NCBI RefSeq assembly: GCF_004354045.1
Contig: NZ_SMRT01000011.1
Location: 186,001-250,000 of the forward strand
DNA: 64,000 bases
From: Paenibacillus piri
Lineage (GTDB): Bacteria > Bacillota > Bacilli > Paenibacillales > NBRC-103111
Direction: 5' to 3'
The translations under genes and the position numbers were made by a program. The notes under the pieces are model-generated. The model was not told where the DNA came from, did no database searches, and saw nothing but the letters and a program-made list of their open reading frames with translations. This document shows, in pieces, positions 32,199 through 41,002 of this stretch (within the stretch, counting starts at the first letter, position 1; the number at the start of each line of letters is the position of its first letter).

Positions 32199-34925
32199 TC
32201 ATTCGCTCCGATCCTTCTTGGTTTGAATGATATAGTAAGGCTGATTGGACAAGCGGTTCTCAAATCCGGGTATCATCCATGCATCGCCGTTTGACGTTCT
32301 TACCTCAAAAAAATACGCAATCGGATACGGCGACATCGTATACGCTGCAGGGATCCAAGCCCGAAAGCTATCTCCCTGCCGTTCCATGTCCAAGGTTGCA
32401 TACGATTCAGCCTGGTTGACATGACGATAATGCAGCAGCACATGCAGACCGGAGGCAGCTCCTGTAAAAGTAAGCTGTGCTTCCATCGGCTCCCCTTTTA
32501 TAAAGGAGCTTACGGGAGCATGGACGCCTGGGGGACGTTCCCCTCTCGGAACTGCGGCCAGCATATCGTCCATGGTGCGGACTTCCGGTGAAGTTCCCGC
32601 CTGAAGCTCGCTATATATGCGTTCAATAGTCTGGATGTCCTTGTCAATATCGCTCAGCCGGTCGGACCAGTGTCCGCGCGAATAATGGGCGCGCCCGAAA
32701 GTCAGATCTTCCTTGTAAACGTCTGAAGAGGCTTCGATCACCCGCTTCCAGTGATCTCGGGCGGCATGATAATAATGGATGGCTTCCTTTAACAGGCCGG
32801 CGTCCCCTGCTCTTTCAAACAATGCATAAGCGAGCCCCGCACGAAACTTTTGCGAGAAGAACCGGCCGATGCCGGCCATAATCCGCACGTCCGCAGCCCA
32901 GCGCCGAAACGACGGCGCATGGCCGTACCGTATTCTCTCCTGCGACTCGGACAGCGTCAGCTCCGCATGCCCCGCCAAATCGTCCAGCCAATCCGCTATT
33001 TCGAGCGGCGAGTATTTTCCTCTCCGTTTTCCCGCCAGAATATCGTCCGCGAATTCGTTTACCCCATATATAAGTACAGGGTCCAGCGGACTGGCGGAAC
33101 CGAACGTATGCGGTGCAGGGGTATCGAAATCGTAATTATACGGATACCCATAGGCTTGATATATATTCTCGATGCGTTCCCCGCTCCGGAATAACGGCAT
33201 ATTGGCATACATTTCGGGCCAATACACATTATTGGCAACGGACGGCGCATGAGCCACCAAGATAAGAGGCAAGATGCGGCTGGCATAAGCCATGGCTGCC
33301 TCACACGCTGTGGCAGCGTCCTGGAACTCCGATCGAAGAAATCTTCTCCACGTCTCCGGATCGGCGTCCGGATCATAAGAAAGTCTCCCCAACAGCCGGT
33401 ACGTATATGAAAATTTGCTCCAATCGCGCACCCCTAGCCGCAAGGATTCGTCCGCATACAGCTCGCGTCCGCCCGGACTTCCCGACCCCTTGCGGCCTTT
33501 AAAAGAAAGCGGCTCGAACCACTCCACTCCGAGCGACCCGCAAAAGCCCGCGCTTCGGCCGTACCCGGCCGCCTGCTCCGGATCGCCCCACGTCAAGACC
33601 CGCTGGGTTCCCGGCCATACCCGATGGACGATCCCGTACTTGCGGTCATCGCGGTAATAATCGGCAAACCCGTAACGGGTATAGCTTCGTTTGGAGGTGA
33701 CGTCCATGCCTCCCTGCTTCAGGTTGGAGTTCCCTATGCCGAAATGCGCCGACTTGGCACGAGCCCCAAGCGGTCTGGGAACAAACTCCCTGTCGCGGAT
33801 GGAGGCTTGATGGTAGGAGAGCCCCATATGCTCTCCCCAGAATTTCGTCGACAATACGACCGGCATCCCTGTGTTTAACGCGATATCGACCAGCTCGCCG
33901 TTAACGCCTTTGGCATGAAAATCCACTTCAACGGAACGTCCCGCATCCTGGAGCCCCTCCATGACGACACGCCAGAAATCATGTGTCGGCTCAGGCACCC
34001 CGCCTTCAAAATGAACCCTGAAAGTGATGCCTTCGATAGCCGGACACGCTTGCAGCAGCAGCTTCAAAGCATCCCGGCAATAGGACGCATGGTTGGAGGC
34101 ATCCAGGCCGTTAATTTTATACCTGGTGTTCGTATTGTCGGGGCCGTAATCGTATGCGTGGTTCCACAGCCCCAACCGGAATGTCAGTCCCCGCAGCTTT
34201 GCCTGTTCCCCGATATATTGCAGCATCTGCAGGTTTTTTTCTCGTTCCGTATCGGCAAGTCCGTCTACGTAAACCGAATATCCCGGAACCGGCAGCAAGT
34301 ACGGATAGATGAAGCAAAGGTACGTATCTTCTACGATTTTGTCAATCAAGTAATCGTACCCGGCGCCGGTACCGAGCGTAAAGCGGTTAAACCGATGCGT
34401 GGCCAGCTCCGTCAAATAAGACTCCCAGAAGCCTTCGTCGTAAAACCACGCCTTGTCCTCGGCCTCGCTGCTGAACAATCGGGTCACGCTTCGTACTCGG
34501 TTGGTCGGCTTCTCCGCAAAGGAGCGGATCGAAGTCAGCGCTTCTAACGGATCGGCGGAGTGCTTGACCGTGTCCGCCAGTTCCAATACGGCATAAACAA
34601 GGCCACGCACATCCGCGCCAACTGCAATAAGTTCGTTTGCCGCCGCATGCCGGATAATCGCAAACGCTTCCGCCGCTTCCGGCAGGCCGATGCCTTGCTG
34701 CTCTGCGGCGCTTCTGGCAGCGGCTGCGTCACTTCCGGTCAACACAATGCTCAGCTTCGCTCCGCCACCTGCACTCGGCCGGTCCGACTGGATGACAGTC
34801 AGTTCCTTCGAACGCAATATCCCGGCCAAATATCCTGCGGCCCATTCACTCTCCGCCGAAGCGGCTGCTGCGTCACTTCCGTCCCTCGCGATCCAGACAT
34901 CCGGAAGCTTCCTGTTCTCGCTCAA
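32199..34925 (-). CDS. large glycosidase-like protein 1 (GH20/GH67-type N-domain plus TIM-barrel-like region)
   Basis: This is a 908-residue cytosolic protein (no signal peptide), paralogous to the gene at 36499. The N-terminal ~140 residues (LSIVLTGSDAAAARSAAEQQ ... VGADVRGLVYAVLELAD) resemble the alpha/beta domain that precedes GH20 and GH67 barrels. The middle has RFNRFTLGTGAGYDY, LGLWNHAYDYGPDN and GITFRVHFEGGVPEP, with acidic residues that could be catalytic, then HAKGVNGELVDIALNTGMPV and GRKGSGSPGGRELYADES. The C-terminal ~350 residues are helical with a small beta domain. The start is TTG 34925 with AGAGGTG 7 nt upstream. Last gene of the operon 42379-32199. Family level is inferred; substrate probably a uronic-acid or amino-sugar glycoside. 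Confidence 0.7.
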   Translation of the reverse strand: MSENRKLPDVWIARDGSDAAAASAESEWAAGYLAGILRSKELTVIQSDRPSAGGGAKLSIVLTGSDAAAARSAAEQQGIGLPEAAEAFAIIRHAAANELIAVGADVRGLVYAVLELADTVKHSADPLEALTSIRSFAEKPTNRVRSVTRLFSSEAEDKAWFYDEGFWESYLTELATHRFNRFTLGTGAGYDYLIDKIVEDTYLCFIYPYLLPVPGYSVYVDGLADTEREKNLQMLQYIGEQAKLRGLTFRLGLWNHAYDYGPDNTNTRYKINGLDASNHASYCRDALKLLLQACPAIEGITFRVHFEGGVPEPTHDFWRVVMEGLQDAGRSVEVDFHAKGVNGELVDIALNTGMPVVLSTKFWGEHMGLSYHQASIRDREFVPRPLGARAKSAHFGIGNSNLKQGGMDVTSKRSYTRYGFADYYRDDRKYGIVHRVWPGTQRVLTWGDPEQAAGYGRSAGFCGSLGVEWFEPLSFKGRKGSGSPGGRELYADESLRLGVRDWSKFSYTYRLLGRLSYDPDADPETWRRFLRSEFQDAATACEAAMAYASRILPLILVAHAPSVANNVYWPEMYANMPLFRSGERIENIYQAYGYPYNYDFDTPAPHTFGSASPLDPVLIYGVNEFADDILAGKRRGKYSPLEIADWLDDLAGHAELTLSESQERIRYGHAPSFRRWAADVRIMAGIGRFFSQKFRAGLAYALFERAGDAGLLKEAIHYYHAARDHWKRVIEASSDVYKEDLTFGRAHYSRGHWSDRLSDIDKDIQTIERIYSELQAGTSPEVRTMDDMLAAVPRGERPPGVHAPVSSFIKGEPMEAQLTFTGAASGLHVLLHYRHVNQAESYATLDMERQGDSFRAWIPAAYTMSPYPIAYFFEVRTSNGDAWMIPGFENRLSNQPYYIIQTKKDRSE

Positions 34926-34949
34926 CTCCCAACACCTCTTACCTATGGT

Positions 34950-35345
34950 TTATGCATACAGAACAACATGCCCTTCTTCCACGGTCACCGGGAAGGTTTC
35001 AAGATTTTCCTCCAGCGGTTCCACAGCCACATCGTATTTCTTAACCAGACACTGGTGCGGATTGAAGAGCGATTTCCCCGTTGTGACGTCAAACTCCCAC
35101 CCGTGCCAGGGACAGGCCAATATTTCGCCTTCCCGCCCGTAACGGTAGCTTCCCGGCTGCGACGGCAGCGTTGTTCCCGTCAACCTGCCCACACACAATG
35201 GCGCTCCCTGATGCGGGCAGCTGTTGCGCAAAGCGTAATATTCCCCGTTTGCGTTAAATACGCCGATGGACCTTCCGCCGACTTGAACGATTTTTCGCTC
35301 TCCCGGCTGCATTTCGGTCGTTTTACATACTACGAATCGCTCCAT
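34950..35345 (-). CDS. Rieske [2Fe-2S] ferredoxin 1 with 32-residue insert
   Basis: This is a 131-residue soluble Rieske protein. The cluster ligands are SCPHQGAPL (Cys, His) and ACPWHGWEFD (Cys, His). They are 32 residues apart, about twice the usual spacing; the insert includes an extra LCVG cysteine and a Gly-rich stretch. The start is ATG 35345 with GGGGG 9 nt upstream. It follows the amidohydrolase by 17 nt and precedes the glycosidase-like gene. A paralogue at 52065 has the same insert length. It probably passes electrons to an oxidative step or holds a regulatory cluster, but no oxygenase or reductase gene is found in this operon. Confidence 0.9.
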   Translation of the reverse strand: MERFVVCKTTEMQPGERKIVQVGGRSIGVFNANGEYYALRNSCPHQGAPLCVGRLTGTTLPSQPGSYRYGREGEILACPWHGWEFDVTTGKSLFNPHQCLVKKYDVAVEPLEENLETFPVTVEEGHVVLYA

Positions 35346-35362
35346 GAACGGCAGCCCCCTGT

Positions 35363-36421
35363 TTAAAGGTTGTAAAATTCCTTCGCATTCTCAAAAAAGA
35401 TTCTCCGGTGAAGCTCGTCCGGAAGCTTCGGAAAAGCTCTTCTCGGCGAGTCGAAGTCCCAATGCGGATAGTCGCTGGCAAACATTAAAATATGTTCGGC
35501 ATCCATCGCTTCCAGCATCGCGAACAAATATTTGTCGTCATCCGGCCGTTCGATCGGCTGGCTCGTCATCCGCACGTGGTCCCGTAAAAATTCGCTCGGC
35601 CGTTTTTCAAGCCAGGGCACTTCATAGCGGAGCCCTTTGTATTCCGCATCCAGCCGCCACATCAACGGCGCAAGCCAGGAGACGCCCCCTTCGACAAGCG
35701 CGATTTTGAATTTGGGAAACTTCACAAAAACCCCTTCGGTCAGAAAGCTGACCAGATGAGCCTGGAAGGCAAGCGACAGGCAGGTGTGAAACTCGATGTA
35801 GCGGGTAGGATGCCCCGGCGTGGGCTGATGGTTAATGCCCATCCCATCCGTACCGGGATGAATCGCCAGCGGGAAGCCATATTTCTCGCATGCTTCATAG
35901 ATCGGATAATACTGCCGCTGACCGAAGGGCGCCGTTGCTCCGGAGTCGGTCATCACCTGTACGAAATGAGGATGACCGGCCCATCGCTCAATCTCCCTGG
36001 CCGCACCTGCAGGGTCCTGGGTAGCGATATACAGCGACCCTTTGAACACGCCGTCATGATTATATTTATCCAGCCACGTATCGGCCAGCCAATCGTTATA
36101 AGCTGCGGCTACCGCGGAAGCCATATCGGGGTTCGGCAAGTTGTTCAGCATCGCGCGGGGCAGCAGAATGGCGTAATCGATCCCGTATTCGTCAATCAGC
36201 TGTTCCCTTAAAAAATCCGGATCGGTTCCCGCTCCTCCGCCGCCTGGCGGCTTGGCGTCCGCACGGTTACCCTGAATATTGCCGTAGGCCCGGGTTAACG
36301 GACGATACCAGTCCCTCCAGGGCTGAGGCAAATACTTGTTCAGCTCTTCCCTGGATTTAGGATAGACATGGACATCGCAGTCAATAATGCCTTTTTTTCC
36401 AGTCGCTTGCTTTGAACTCAT
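35363..36421 (-). CDS. COG2159-type amidohydrolase/decarboxylase 1
   Basis: This is a 352-residue metal-dependent TIM-barrel enzyme of the amidohydrolase_2 family (ACMSD, resorcylate decarboxylase, oxalomesaconate hydratase and relatives). Motifs are GIIDCDVHVYPKS (first metal site), FPLAIHPGTDGMGI (His), KIALVEGGVSWLAPLMWRLD, DHVRMTSQPIERP and LMFASDYPHWDFDSP (metal-binding Asp). The start is ATG 36421 with GGGAGGGG 5 nt upstream; an upstream in-frame codon at 36469 lacks a site. Paralogues lie at 52504 and 55517. Its immediate partner is the Rieske ferredoxin. Reaction unknown: decarboxylation, hydration or lactone hydrolysis of a sugar- or ring-derived acid are options. Confidence 0.9.
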   Translation of the reverse strand: MSSKQATGKKGIIDCDVHVYPKSREELNKYLPQPWRDWYRPLTRAYGNIQGNRADAKPPGGGGAGTDPDFLREQLIDEYGIDYAILLPRAMLNNLPNPDMASAVAAAYNDWLADTWLDKYNHDGVFKGSLYIATQDPAGAAREIERWAGHPHFVQVMTDSGATAPFGQRQYYPIYEACEKYGFPLAIHPGTDGMGINHQPTPGHPTRYIEFHTCLSLAFQAHLVSFLTEGVFVKFPKFKIALVEGGVSWLAPLMWRLDAEYKGLRYEVPWLEKRPSEFLRDHVRMTSQPIERPDDDKYLFAMLEAMDAEHILMFASDYPHWDFDSPRRAFPKLPDELHRRIFFENAKEFYNL

Positions 36422-36498
36422 TGGAACCCCTCCCGTTATGCATGAATGGTGATGAAAGCTTCGCAGCACTTTCGCACTGCGAAGTTTGGAGAATCGGA

Positions 36499-39150
36499 TT
36501 AGCGGCTTCGGACGAAATAATACGGCTGATTCGAGATGTCCTCGTTCAAGCCCGGATAATGCCGGGCGCCGCCGTCGCTTTCAACGACCTCGAAGAAGTA
36601 GAGAATGCCGAAAGGCGACTTCGTGTAGGCTGCCGGAATTTCAGCGGCAAAGCTCGCACCGTCCCGATTCATTTCCGTGACGACGTAATGCTCGCTCTGA
36701 TTCGCGTGCCGATAGTGCAGCACCACCTTCAGGCCGTCGGACGCGCCCGGCAGCTCAAGCTGCACGCCGAGCTTTTCGCCTTTGGAGAAATGCGACGGCG
36801 CCCGATGCACGAACAGCTGCCTGCGGTCCGCAGGCGAAGCGGCCAGCACCTTCATGGCTGCCTGCAGCTTTCCGGTGTCCACCGTCCGGCTGGCGTCCGA
36901 GCGGGCTGCCTGCAGCTGGCGCTCCATAGCCTGGATATCCGCTTCGATTGCAGGCAGCCGGTCCGCCCAGTGTCCTCTGACCGGTTGGGTATAGCCAAAC
37001 GCAATATCCGGCTTATATTTATCCTGCGAAATCGCAACGACCCGGACCCAATGCTCTCTGGCCAGCTTGTAGAAATCCAGCGCCCGCTCCAGCTCGGCAA
37101 CGTCCCCGGTCCGCTCGGACAAAGCGTAGCTTAACGCCGCCCGGAATTTGTTCGCGAAAAACTGGCCGATATGGATCAGCATGCGGGTATCCGTAACAAA
37201 CCGCTGAAAATTCGCAGCTTGCGGGTCCACGGCCAGCTCTATGGCTTTGGACAAATATTGAGCGGCCGTTGTCGCCATCGCCTCCAAGCGATCGGCCGTC
37301 TCCAGCGGAGAATACTTGCCATGACGGAAGCCCTGGATAATATCATCGGCAAAATCGTCGATCCGGTAAAACAATGCGGTATCCAGCGGGCTGGCCGCAC
37401 CGAACGTTCCCGGCTGCGGCGTATCGAAGCCAAACGGCGACGGCAGGTCCGGATCGGCAATCGGCTGGTTGGTATGCATTTCAGGCCAGTAAACGACATT
37501 CGCAGCGGACGGGCAATAGGCTGCGGTAACCAGGGGCAGGATGCGGCTCGCATGCGCAAGCGCCGATTCATAGCTGTCTGCCGCCTCGCCGAATTCGAAG
37601 CGCAAATATCTGCGCCATACGTCTGGATTCGTCTCGGGGTTGTAGAGCAGCCGTCCCCACAGCCGGTACGTATATTTATGCTTCAGCCAATCCCGGTTCG
37701 GCAGCTTCAGCTCTTCGGCAAGATAAGGCTCCCGTCCGCCCTCCGTGCCCGAGCCTTTGCGTCCCTTGAAGGTCAGCGGCTCGCACAGCTCGATGCCTTG
37801 CGTTCCGCTGAAATGGGAATACCGTCCGTAGCCAGCGGCCAGCGCGGGGTCGCCCCACAGCAGGAGCTTTTGAGTGCCCGGCCACAACCGGAACAAAATG
37901 CCTATTTGACGGTCATCCCGCAAATAGTCTGCATAGCCGTATCGCGTAAATCGGCGCGACCATGCAGTAATGGCCTGCATATCCATTGTCTGATTCTTCG
38001 GCAAAGAAAATTCGTTATCCCGGATAGCCGCCTGATGATAGCTGGGCCCCATATGCTCTGCCCAATATTTCGGCGAGATAAATATCGGCTGGCCGGTATC
38101 AATCGCGATTCGGATCAGTTCGTCATTAATGCCCTTCGCATGCATATCGATTTCTAACCGGCGGCCGATGTCCTTCGTTCCCGCCAGCGCAACGCGCCAA
38201 AACTCGTAAGCGGGCTCCGGAATACCGCCTTCATAATGCACGCGGAACGTCAAGCCGTCGATCTCTGTAAACTCCTTCAGCAGCTTGGCGATCGCATCAC
38301 GGCAATAGGGGGCATGGTTCTTCTCGTCAATACCGGCGATCGTATAGTTCATATTCGGACTGTCCGTAAATATGTAGGAATGATTCCAAAGTCCGAGCTG
38401 AAAATGCATTCCCCGCCGCTTGGTTTCCTGGCCGATATAGCGGAGCGTTTCAAAGTTCAGCCTTCTCTCCTCTTCGGACAGCTCAAGAGCTTTCACCTCA
38501 TAGCCCGGCACATCAAACAAGAACGGGTAGGCAAAGCTAAAGTAGTTGTCGCGCACATTCGGATCGTGGCCGTAATCATACCCCATGCCTAAAGACAGGG
38601 TGAACCGGTTAAATCGCTGTGTCGCCAGCTCCGTCAAATATTCATCCCAGAACGACTTATCGTAAAACCACGGCTTATCCTCCGGCTCGCAAGCGAACAA
38701 GCGGGTTACGCTGCGGATCTCATTGGCCGGTTTGTCGACGAGCGTCCTGACGTCAAGCAGCTCCCCGGTAATATCGCCGGAAGCATGCCGGATTCGATCC
38801 GTCAGCTCCAGGAGGGCATACACGAGCCCGCGTCCGTCAGGGGCCGTCAGTACGATTTTCCCTTGAGCGGCAAGGATCGCAAGCGATTCCGCTTCCTCCG
38901 GCAAAGCAACGCCAAGCTCACGGCCTGCAGCTATGGCTGCCGGGGAGTCGTTCCCGGAAATGATAATTTGCACCTTGGCGAATTGCCCGGCCCCTTCTTG
39001 TTCGAGGGCGACACCCATTCCGCGGCTTTCCAGCGCGCCGATCAAGGTTTGCTTCGCCCATTGGACGGATGGCTCCGAACCCAGCGCAGTTTGAGGGTCA
39101 TGTACAATCATAATATCAGGCGAGCTGCCCGATTGATTTGCATGTGACAC
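36499..39150 (-). CDS. large glycosidase-like protein 2 (paralogue of 32199)
   Basis: This is an 883-residue paralogue with the same architecture: N-terminal GH20/GH67-like domain (VQIIISGNDSPAAIAAG ... VLTAPDGRGLVYALLELTD), SVTRLFACEPEDKPWFYDKS, LGLWNHSYIFTDSPN, GLTFRVHYEGGIPEPAYEF, HAKGINDELIRIAIDTGQP, TFKGRKGSGTEGGREPYL, a helical C-terminal part and a final beta domain ending ISNQPYYFV. The acidic residues in RVHYEGG and HAKG stretches are kept in both copies. The GTG start at 39150 has GGAGGAG 7 nt upstream. It follows the two permeases and precedes the amidohydrolase in one minus-strand operon, so it likely processes the imported glycoside in the cytosol. Confidence 0.72.
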   Translation of the reverse strand: MSHANQSGSSPDIMIVHDPQTALGSEPSVQWAKQTLIGALESRGMGVALEQEGAGQFAKVQIIISGNDSPAAIAAGRELGVALPEEAESLAILAAQGKIVLTAPDGRGLVYALLELTDRIRHASGDITGELLDVRTLVDKPANEIRSVTRLFACEPEDKPWFYDKSFWDEYLTELATQRFNRFTLSLGMGYDYGHDPNVRDNYFSFAYPFLFDVPGYEVKALELSEEERRLNFETLRYIGQETKRRGMHFQLGLWNHSYIFTDSPNMNYTIAGIDEKNHAPYCRDAIAKLLKEFTEIDGLTFRVHYEGGIPEPAYEFWRVALAGTKDIGRRLEIDMHAKGINDELIRIAIDTGQPIFISPKYWAEHMGPSYHQAAIRDNEFSLPKNQTMDMQAITAWSRRFTRYGYADYLRDDRQIGILFRLWPGTQKLLLWGDPALAAGYGRYSHFSGTQGIELCEPLTFKGRKGSGTEGGREPYLAEELKLPNRDWLKHKYTYRLWGRLLYNPETNPDVWRRYLRFEFGEAADSYESALAHASRILPLVTAAYCPSAANVVYWPEMHTNQPIADPDLPSPFGFDTPQPGTFGAASPLDTALFYRIDDFADDIIQGFRHGKYSPLETADRLEAMATTAAQYLSKAIELAVDPQAANFQRFVTDTRMLIHIGQFFANKFRAALSYALSERTGDVAELERALDFYKLAREHWVRVVAISQDKYKPDIAFGYTQPVRGHWADRLPAIEADIQAMERQLQAARSDASRTVDTGKLQAAMKVLAASPADRRQLFVHRAPSHFSKGEKLGVQLELPGASDGLKVVLHYRHANQSEHYVVTEMNRDGASFAAEIPAAYTKSPFGILYFFEVVESDGGARHYPGLNEDISNQPYYFVRSR

Positions 39151-39190
39151 GGATTATCTCCTCCAATTCGATATATACATATATCGGTTT

Positions 39191-40021
39191 TTATCCCTTC
39201 AGACCGGCAGTAGCAATGCCTTCAATAAAATATTTTTGCAGACTCAAAAAGATGACAAAGATCGGCAGCAGGGACAAAACGGATGCCGCCATGATGGCGC
39301 CATAATTCGTCTGTTCCTCGGTTTGAAACTGCAGCAGTCCAAGCGGAATAGTGAATTTATCCTTGTTGCTCAAGAAGACCAGCGCGTTCTCGTAATTGTT
39401 CCACGAACCGACAAACGAAAAAATAACTAGCGTGGAAACGACCGGCATGGATAACGGAAGTATGATTCTTGTAAACGTTTTAAAGTGGTTGCAACCGTCC
39501 AATTTAGCCGCTTCAACCAATTCATCCGGTATCGTGGTGAAAAACTGCCTGAATAAAAAGGTGCCGAAAGCGCTGAAAATACCGGGAAGCATCAACGCCC
39601 ACAGGCTGTTGTACAAGCCCATCAAGCGGTACAAGACAAACCTCGGAACCAGAAGCATCTGATGCGGAAACATCAGTGTGGCGATATAAATGACGAAGGC
39701 AGGCTCTCTGCCTTTAAACTTGATTTTCGCAAAAGCATACCCCGCAAGCGCGCTTGTAATCACCTCGCCGACGACACTGACCACGGAAACCTTGACCGAG
39801 TTCATAAAATACGTTTGGAAACGCGCAAACCATACGGTTACATAGTTATCGAAAATAAACGTTTTAGGTATCCATCGGATCGGAAATTCGAATACATCCG
39901 CGGTCGGCTTGAAGGATGCGGACAGCATCCAGAAAAAAGGCATGACGGATATGATGGAAAGAATGAGCATAACTACGGTTAAAACCGTTTTTTGAGCTAA
40001 TTTAAAAGACCTCGCATTCAT
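39191..40021 (-). CDS. carbohydrate ABC transporter permease (MalG/LacG-type)
   Basis: This is a 276-residue inner-membrane permease with six predicted segments, beginning TVVMLILSIISVMPFFWML. The sugar-permease signature is PDELVEAAKLDGCNHFKTF, with the EAA-type loop and IILPLSMPVVSTLVIF. The C-terminus FIEGIATAGLKG is typical of MalG-type subunits. GAGGAGAGGAGG precedes the ATG. It pairs with the permease at 40039 and the lipoprotein at 41003. No ATPase gene is present, as is usual for sugar importers in Bacillota that share an MsmX-type ATPase. Confidence 0.94.
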   Translation of the reverse strand: MNARSFKLAQKTVLTVVMLILSIISVMPFFWMLSASFKPTADVFEFPIRWIPKTFIFDNYVTVWFARFQTYFMNSVKVSVVSVVGEVITSALAGYAFAKIKFKGREPAFVIYIATLMFPHQMLLVPRFVLYRLMGLYNSLWALMLPGIFSAFGTFLFRQFFTTIPDELVEAAKLDGCNHFKTFTRIILPLSMPVVSTLVIFSFVGSWNNYENALVFLSNKDKFTIPLGLLQFQTEEQTNYGAIMAASVLSLLPIFVIFLSLQKYFIEGIATAGLKG

Positions 40022-40038
40022 CTCGATCCTCCTCTCCT

Positions 40039-40980
40039 CTAGTTTACGTGCGAGTCTTTATTGGAAAATTTCCACTGCAGCGCCGTAAAGATGAAGACCA
40101 GGACGAACAGCACCCATCCGATCGCGTTGGCATATCCAATCTTGTTGTACGTAAAGGCAGCTTTATAAATATAGTAGACCAGAACCGATGTAGAGGTGCC
40201 CGGCCCTCCCTGCGTCATGACGTTCACCTGGGTGAACACCTGAAACGATCCGATAATGGAGATCACCGTTACGAAGAACAAGGTTGGCGACAGCATCGGA
40301 ATTGTAATCTGAAAAAATTTGCGGATCGGTCCCGCTCCGTCGATTTCCGCCGATTCGTACAAAGTGCCGGGAACGCTTTGCAGTCCGGCCAGCAAAATGA
40401 CGGCGTTATACCCGACGGCCTGCCAAACGCTCATGATGATAATCGAGATCAGCGCCCATTGGGACGAAGACAGCCAGCCCGGCGGGTTTTCGATCCCGAT
40501 CGATGTCAGAAACATGTTGATCGGACCGAAGGTCGGCATATACAAGATACTCCACACCACGGATATCGCAACCATGGAAGCGATATTGGGCAAATAAAAT
40601 CCTAACCGGACTAAGCTCTTGCAGAAGATTTTATCGTTCAAGACCACTGCAAGTATCAAAGCCAGGAATACAGAGCACGGAACCGTAACAGCCGCGTAAA
40701 CAATGGTATTCACCAAGGACTTGATGAATACGGAATCCGTCCACAAATCGATATAATTTTTCAGCCCGATAAATTTAATTCCTTTCAGGCCGGATACCAG
40801 ATTCCAATCGCAAAAGCTGAATATCAGCGAAAGAATAATCGGAATTAATTTAAAAACAATATAACCGATTAAATTAAGTGAAAGAAACAGCCAACCCGCT
40901 ATATTTTCATACAGGATATCCTTGCGAAGCTTCTTTTTGCGCGTAGGTACCAATAATGAGTTCTTCTTTGCCAGTTCCAT
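40039..40980 (-). CDS. carbohydrate ABC transporter permease (MalF/UgpA-type)
   Basis: This is a 313-residue permease. The first membrane segment is GWLFLSLNLIGYIVFKL, and the permease loop is VPGTLYESAEIDGAGPIRKF (E-A-A-like motif with a conserved G), followed by FQITIPMLSPTLFFV. The start is placed at ATG 40980, with GGAGG 8 nt upstream; a GTG at 40995 comes before that site. It forms a heterodimeric channel with the product of 39191. It sits 17 nt upstream of that gene in the same operon. Confidence 0.94.
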   Translation of the reverse strand: MELAKKNSLLVPTRKKKLRKDILYENIAGWLFLSLNLIGYIVFKLIPIILSLIFSFCDWNLVSGLKGIKFIGLKNYIDLWTDSVFIKSLVNTIVYAAVTVPCSVFLALILAVVLNDKIFCKSLVRLGFYLPNIASMVAISVVWSILYMPTFGPINMFLTSIGIENPPGWLSSSQWALISIIIMSVWQAVGYNAVILLAGLQSVPGTLYESAEIDGAGPIRKFFQITIPMLSPTLFFVTVISIIGSFQVFTQVNVMTQGGPGTSTSVLVYYIYKAAFTYNKIGYANAIGWVLFVLVFIFTALQWKFSNKDSHVN

Positions 40981-41002
40981 CGGGCATACCTCCACAGATC
41001 TC

